Shown: one piece after another, positions 5,143 to 8,968 of the stretch | How the letters are laid out: each line of letters begins with the position of its first letter | Position numbering within the stretch: position 1 is the first letter of the stretch | NCBI GenBank assembly: GCA_050942875.1 | Contig: JBMNOD010000112.1 | Span: 1 to 8,968 of the forward strand | Direction of reading: 5' to 3' | DNA: 8,968 bases | From: JAAZAI01 sp050942875 | GTDB lineage: Bacteria > Verrucomicrobiota > Kiritimatiellia > RFP12 > UBA3636 | Notes under the pieces: generated by a model | The model's database searches: none | What the model was told of the DNA's origin: nothing | The model's input: the letters and a program-made list of their open reading frames with translations, nothing else | Program-made: the position numbers and the translations under genes

Positions 5143-7839
5143 TCAGCGGAATCGGATGTTGTCGACGATTTCGTGAAACCGGGCTTTGGAGGGCATGACG
5201 AACAGGCATCGCCCCTGGCTTCGCGCCGCCCAGAGATTGCCGATGTCCCGCTTCTCCTGCGCATCGGGGGCGTCGTAAAGATGGGCGCCTTTGTATTCCA
5301 CGACGAGGATTCGCCCATCCTCCAACTTGCAGACGAAATCGGGATAGAACCAGTCGGCATGGGTTTGCAGCCGGAACGAGGTCGGGCGTCGCGGCAGGTT
5401 GCGAACCCAGAACTTGATTTCGGGCACCTGCGCGTCGAGAAACTGGGCGCAGCGGAATTCTTCGGCGAGATCGCCGTTTGCGGTTTTCTCCTTCAATTCG
5501 CCCGGCTTGGCCCCGAAGTAGTGCTTCTGAAATGCAAAGGCGCCCTCGAAAGCCCAGCTCGGCTCGTAGGCGACGTCCTTGAAGTTGATGGCGTGCTCGT
5601 CGCGGACGGCAAGCGGGGAGTCCAGCTCCAGCAATTGCTGATACGCCTGCTTGCGTTCCTCCTCGCGGTGCTGGTCGATCTTCTCTTCGATCATCTGGCA
5701 AAGACGGAATCGATCGAAAACCAGGGCCCCGACATGGGGCATGGCATAGCGCGTCATCAGCCCCGTGATGGCCTTTCGCAGAAACACCGCCGACTCGGCG
5801 TGGGGAATGTCCTCGTGGTCGATCCGCCGGTCAAGCCAGACGATCAGCTCCTCGATGGTCCAGTCCATGTCGGTCATGCGGTCGAGCGCCAGCGTCTGCT
5901 GGCGAAGCTCCTTGATGAAGTCGTGTTCCGGCTCGCCTTTTCTGACGATGTCGGACGTGACCTGCCCCTTGTCGCCCACGTCGAGCCTCCCCGCCTCGGG
6001 AGCCGGTCGATTCAAGGGGTCGTACGACGGATGGAGCGTGGCGTCCTTGCTGCCCAGCCGCCAGGGATGCTCCAGCAAGTGGGTCCGCTCAAATTCGTGG
6101 AAGAGGTCGCCCTCCTGGATGCAGAGCAGGGGCACGCTGAAGTCGAGCCGCATCTGGAACGGGGAAAGCGCGCGAGGCCCGCCCGTGCCGCCGGACTCCT
6201 TCTCGATCGAGGCGACTTCCCTGGAAAATTCGGCAAAGCGCTCGCGCGCTTCGGGTGTCCGCAAACAGCTCGCCACCTGCTCGGTTTCCGTTTCGTCAAG
6301 CGGAACCAGCACGGTGACGCGCCCGGTCTCCCGGGAAATCTGGACTTTGCCGCACAAGGCGGCTTCCTGCGCCTTCGCGACGTCGGCGTCGATTTCCTCC
6401 GGGGACAGGAAAAAGGTCTTGGGCTGGACGCCCAGCGGGAAAAAGGCCTGGGACTCCGGAATGACGACGCGTTCCGACTCGGCCTTGGTGAAGCCGTTGC
6501 TCTCCAAGGCCTCGCGGAAGTCGTTGAGCACCTCGGGCAGCGTTCCCGAGACCGACAGCGCGTAGGAGCAGTTCAAGTCCGGATCGCGCTTGGGCCTGGC
6601 GTTGGGCAGTCTGAGGATTCGCCCGACAATCTGCTCGATCGCCGTGGCGGACCGCGTTTCCTTGAGGCTGCAGAGCACGTAGGCGAACGGGCAGTCCCAC
6701 CCCTCGCGAAGCTTTTGCACCGTGATGACGTAGCGAACCGGGCATGCCGGCGACTGGATGTCCTCGACATCCTTCAGCTCGTCAAACGCCCCGACGGAGA
6801 TGATGATCTCCTTGGACGGAATGCCGTACTCCGCCACCAGGCGCTCTCGCAGCGGCTTGCAGTCGTCCACCTTTTCCGCCTGGACGAGCAGGATCGGCCG
6901 GATGTATTCGCCCGTCGCCTGCCCCTCGGCGACCGCGAGCTTTTCGAGATCGTTTCGCAGAATCACCGAATCCGACAGCAGTTGCTCCTTCTGGCTGGGA
7001 TGGCGCGTCACGACGCGAAGCGGCAGCTTCACCATGTCGGCGGCTTTCAGCTCCGCCGCCGAGACGCGGTGGAGCACGTTCGACGGGTTGTTCCTGCGGG
7101 CCGGCGTCGCCGTGAACTCCAGGATGCACGAGGGCATCACATCGCCCAGGGCGGCGAAAGAGAGGTTCGTCCGCGCGTTGTGGGCTTCGTCCACGATCAC
7201 GATGGGGCGCCGCAGGCGCAGCGCGTTGACCAGCGACGGCACGGGCTTGCCGTCCGGCCCTTCGAGCATGTCGCCGACCCGGCCGGGCGGCATGTTGAGG
7301 AGATGTTCGCCGAACGCGCCGTTCTGGCTGTAGACCTTTCGTCCAGTCGGATCTTCAACACGAAACGCCTGGATCGTCGAGACGATCACCACGGTCTGGC
7401 CGTCCACCGCCGCGCGCGACAAGTTCAGCGCCTCCTCGATGGTCGCGACCTCCACGGAGCCGCAAGCCATCTCCAACGCCTGCCGATACGGATGGCGCAC
7501 ATCCCGCAGCGCGTTCGCGGTCTGGTCGAGGATCGTGTTGCTCGGCACGAGCCAGAGCACGACCGCGCGATCGGCCTGGAGCAGCCCGCGCATGGCGAGG
7601 CCCGCCGCATGGCAGGCCAGCAGCGTCTTGCCGCCCCCCGTGGGGACGCGCAGGCACACGTAGGGCGTCTGGGGCTTCAGCCCCGCCGCGTTCACGGGGA
7701 CGTAAACCGCGTCCCCGTGCCCGTTCGCCTTCGCGACTTCATGGAAAGCGTGGCCGGGATCCCCTGTTTTCACGCAAAGGGTGAAAAACGCCTTCAGCGA
7801 ATCGAGAACGCGATGCTGGTAGTCTTTGAGGACGATCAT
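5143..7839 (-). CDS. Type III-like restriction enzyme Res subunit (helicase-nuclease)
   Basis: Res is the ATP-dependent translocase and nuclease of a Type III-like restriction system; it acts in complex with Mod on unmodified foreign DNA. The protein has 898 residues, normal for the group. Superfamily 2 motifs appear in order: Walker A PTGGGKT (66-72), Walker B VDEAH (216-220), FTATP (242-246), REGWD (378-382) and arginine-finger motif QIVGRILR (403-410). The C-terminus carries a PD-(D/E)XK-type nuclease: YPDF (832-835) and VVEYKG (846-851), giving catalytic D834, E848 and K850. Every key residue is present, so the enzyme looks intact. The ATG overlaps the stop of the ORF6N gene as ATGA, with AGGGGGG at 7844-7850 as ribosome binding site, so the two are translationally coupled. 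It is the last gene of the operon mod-ORF6N-res and is followed by a large palindromic repeat. Whether it still restricts depends on mod, which appears altered. Confidence 0.93.
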   Translation of the reverse strand: MIVLKDYQHRVLDSLKAFFTLCVKTGDPGHAFHEVAKANGHGDAVYVPVNAAGLKPQTPYVCLRVPTGGGKTLLACHAAGLAMRGLLQADRAVVLWLVPSNTILDQTANALRDVRHPYRQALEMACGSVEVATIEEALNLSRAAVDGQTVVIVSTIQAFRVEDPTGRKVYSQNGAFGEHLLNMPPGRVGDMLEGPDGKPVPSLVNALRLRRPIVIVDEAHNARTNLSFAALGDVMPSCILEFTATPARRNNPSNVLHRVSAAELKAADMVKLPLRVVTRHPSQKEQLLSDSVILRNDLEKLAVAEGQATGEYIRPILLVQAEKVDDCKPLRERLVAEYGIPSKEIIISVGAFDELKDVEDIQSPACPVRYVITVQKLREGWDCPFAYVLCSLKETRSATAIEQIVGRILRLPNARPKRDPDLNCSYALSVSGTLPEVLNDFREALESNGFTKAESERVVIPESQAFFPLGVQPKTFFLSPEEIDADVAKAQEAALCGKVQISRETGRVTVLVPLDETETEQVASCLRTPEARERFAEFSREVASIEKESGGTGGPRALSPFQMRLDFSVPLLCIQEGDLFHEFERTHLLEHPWRLGSKDATLHPSYDPLNRPAPEAGRLDVGDKGQVTSDIVRKGEPEHDFIKELRQQTLALDRMTDMDWTIEELIVWLDRRIDHEDIPHAESAVFLRKAITGLMTRYAMPHVGALVFDRFRLCQMIEEKIDQHREEERKQAYQQLLELDSPLAVRDEHAINFKDVAYEPSWAFEGAFAFQKHYFGAKPGELKEKTANGDLAEEFRCAQFLDAQVPEIKFWVRNLPRRPTSFRLQTHADWFYPDFVCKLEDGRILVVEYKGAHLYDAPDAQEKRDIGNLWAARSQGRCLFVMPSKARFHEIVDNIRFR

Positions 7840-8234
7840 TTTGCCCCCCTGTCTCGCGTGCGGATCGGGCGGCGCTCACATGCCGTTTTTCCCGCTTTAT
7901 AGACGACTCGCCGATCCTCGACCGAAAAACCAATGCGTGGACGGACAGGCTCGTCGACCTCCGGCGCGGTCGGCGGGGAAAGCAGGAGCATAGTTGGCGC
8001 ACAACTTGAAGTCACAGCTTGTGACTTCAAGTTCTCACTGGCGCGAACATCAACGGAAAACACGAACTCGTCCGGGAACCGTTCCCGGTTTCGTTTGACG
8101 GCCTGATTGAGCGCTTTCGTCGTCGTGCCATACACCCGTGCAAGATCGCTGTCGAGAATGACCGGCACGCCGTCCACATGGACAATCAGCGCACGCAAAT
8201 CTTCCACCGCTGGGTTCATTGTCTTCTTCTTCAT
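7836..8234 (-). CDS. ORF6N-domain DNA-binding protein, tail divergent
   Basis: Residues 13-73 match the ORF6N domain, common in phage-derived and defence-linked proteins and thought to bind DNA. Hallmarks are VPVILDSDLARVYGTTTKAL (about 23-42), NQAVKRNRERFPDEFVF (about 43-59) and NLKSQAVTSS (about 68-77). In typical members a GGRR...FTEQG segment follows; here it is missing. Residues 78-132 are instead a Pro/Arg-rich tail that I do not recognise, and neither other frame restores the expected segment. At 132 residues the protein is shorter than most ORF6N proteins, so it is either a single-domain variant or a 3'-deleted gene. AAGGA at 8243-8247 is eight bases before the ATG. It lies 48 bases after the mod stop and overlaps res by four bases (ATGA), so it belongs to the restriction operon. 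A regulatory role within the system is plausible but inferred only from position. Confidence 0.85.
   Translation of the reverse strand: MKKKTMNPAVEDLRALIVHVDGVPVILDSDLARVYGTTTKALNQAVKRNRERFPDEFVFSVDVRASENLKSQAVTSSCAPTMLLLSPPTAPEVDEPVRPRIGFSVEDRRVVYKAGKTACERRPIRTRDRGAK
8003..8033. repeat. Perfect 14-bp inverted repeat inside the ORF6N gene
   Basis: AACTTGAAGTCACA (8003-8016) and TGTGACTTCAAGTT (8020-8033) are perfectly complementary around a three-base spacer. The palindrome coincides with the codons for NLKSQAVTS, the last recognisable ORF6N motif, immediately before the protein diverges from its family. It could be an operator, a cruciform that promoted the deletion, or a coding coincidence. 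Confidence 0.8.
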
Positions 8235-8282
8235 GACGCCATTCCTTTTGCGATTCCCTTCACATGCCGCAAGGCTTGTCTC

Positions 8283-8968
8283 CTACATCACTTTGATCTC
8301 GTATGGGGTTTGACGCACGATGATGCGTTCGGCCTGCTGACGCTCCCGGCTCAGCAGGCAGCCGGCGCAGTAGATCACCCGGGGGCCGTCGAAGGCGGGC
8401 AGCGCTTCAAGTGTTTTCCGCGTGAGCACATTGCCGCCCTCCTCGCTGTCGTCGCCCAAAATGCCGTTGTAGAGCAGGTAGATGCCGACGCCGTTGTGCT
8501 CGCCGATGAAGGGCGTGTCCAGCACCCGCGCACGCGGCAGCGGCTCGCCGGTTTCGGAGAAATAGACGTGCCGCGCCAGCTCGGAGAACGCCACCGTCTT
8601 GCGGATCATGCCCGTTTCGTCGAAAAGCGCCTCGCCCAGTTCGCAGTAGCGGAAGCCGCCGCCCAGCCCCTCGACCTCCTTGCCCTTGGCGTTCACGTAG
8701 CCCTCCGCCACCCGCCGCACACGCTCGGCCGTCACCTTCCGGGCGATTTCCGGCTCCATTTCCACCAGAATGAACCGGCGCGGCTTCAGGGTGGACGCGG
8801 CGGTCAGGGTGGACGCGGCGTCCCCGCCGCGTTGCGCCTCCTCTCTGACACACGCGGCGAGGACGCCGCGTCCACTTTCGCCGCGTTGCACACCTGCATT
8901 CGCCGCACACGCGGCGGTCAGGGTGGACGCGGCGTCCCCGCCGCGTGGCGATTCCTCTCCAACACACG
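8283..8968 (-). CDS. Type III-like DNA methyltransferase Mod, C-terminal part, interrupted by repeats
   Basis: Mod methylates adenine at the recognition site and supplies specificity to Res. Only the C-terminal part is visible. It begins near 8783 with PRRFILVEMEPE and continues with TAERVRR, EGLGGGFRYCELGEALF and a long tail to the TAG at 8283-8285; RRFILVE followed by ITAERV and GGGFRxxELG-type motifs are typical of Type III/beta-class N6-adenine methyltransferases. In such enzymes the catalytic DPPY and the AdoMet-binding FxGSGTT lie upstream, the latter only some 20-25 residues before RRFILVE. Here that position is filled by translated palindromic repeats (peptides such as GGDAASTLTAA) and none of FxGSGTT is seen up to the window edge. 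The frame is open to base 8968, so the gene may continue in frame; a GTG at 8891 is the only start codon in view but has no family support. It is first in the operon with the ORF6N gene and res. Confidence 0.8.
   Translation of the reverse strand, partial: CVGEESPRGGDAASTLTAACAANAGVQRGESGRGVLAACVREEAQRGGDAASTLTAASTLKPRRFILVEMEPEIARKVTAERVRRVAEGYVNAKGKEVEGLGGGFRYCELGEALFDETGMIRKTVAFSELARHVYFSETGEPLPRARVLDTPFIGEHNGVGIYLLYNGILGDDSEEGGNVLTRKTLEALPAFDGPRVIYCAGCLLSRERQQAERIIVRQTPYEIKVM
8791..8968. repeat. GC-rich palindromic repeat cluster inside mod
   Basis: The head GTGGACGCGGCG occurs at 8791, 8809 and 8923. The unit 8809-8875 has 23-bp inverted arms with a single mismatch around a 21-base loop. 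A second unit starting at 8923 has the same left arm and loop and is cut by the window edge. Spacings between heads are 18 and 114 bases, both multiples of three, so the reading frame of mod passes through unbroken. The segment 8797-8831 recurs exactly at 8911-8945. The 78-bp block 8809-8886 matches 5054-5131 with three differences in the same orientation. Confidence 0.92.

Noticed and set aside
5008..7902. 964-residue open frame on the plus strand opposite res
   Set aside because: It is the mirror of a high-GC coding sequence: stops are rare in the antisense frame, the translation is Arg/Gly/Val/His-rich without any known motif, and it begins in the palindromic repeats. Res on the other strand has every family motif.
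8407..8967. 186-residue open frame in another minus-strand frame over mod
   Set aside because: It overlaps the recognisable Mod C-terminus out of frame and is Arg/Gly-rich; it is a shadow made possible by stop-free GC-rich repeats.

Overview
The window looks like a chromosomal stretch from a GC-rich free-living bacterium. dapF (diaminopimelate/lysine synthesis, hence meso-DAP peptidoglycan) sits with rsmE and a secreted small protein with a classical signal peptide, which suggests a Gram-negative-type host. The AraA-like sugar isomerase and the abundance of GC-rich palindromic repeats would suit a Verrucomicrobiota/Kiritimatiellota-like or related PVC lineage, but this placement is an impression and no marker in the window proves it.

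Layout. (1) 1-1397, plus strand: an unrecognised cytoplasmic protein of visibly lower GC that may begin outside the window, then a small exported protein whose tail runs antisense into the end of rsmE. (2) 1274-2847, minus strand: the dapF-rsmE pair. rsmE most likely starts at a TTG that overlaps the dapF stop codon (TTGA) and has its own Shine-Dalgarno inside dapF. (3) 2848-3333: a 486-bp non-coding stretch with a 61-bp tandem duplication, a MITE-like element with 18-bp imperfect terminal inverted repeats ending in CTAG, a triplicated heptamer and a perfect 11-bp hairpin. (4) 3334-4791, minus strand: a stand-alone isomerase of the L-arabinose/L-fucose isomerase fold with the catalytic Glu and metal-binding His positions in place, preceded by a good sigma-70-like promoter. 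(5) 4792-5142: non-coding, with a palindromic repeat cluster. (6) 5143-8968, minus strand: a Type III-like restriction-modification operon in the order mod (only the C-terminal part, running off the right edge) - ORF6N-domain protein - res (898 residues, complete helicase and PD-(D/E)XK motifs).

The most notable feature is a GC-rich palindromic repeat family (core GTGGACGCGGCG with a 23-24 bp inverted copy). Nearly identical 78-bp copies (3 differences) lie just after the res stop codon and inside the mod reading frame. In mod the repeat copies are spaced by 18 and 114 bp, both multiples of three. They lie exactly where the part of the methyltransferase that carries the AdoMet-binding motif should join the conserved C-terminal part. 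This is either an in-frame repeat invasion comparable to Rickettsia palindromic elements, or a junction where mod has been broken. The direct copies also bracket the cassette that contains res, the ORF6N gene and the mod 3' end.
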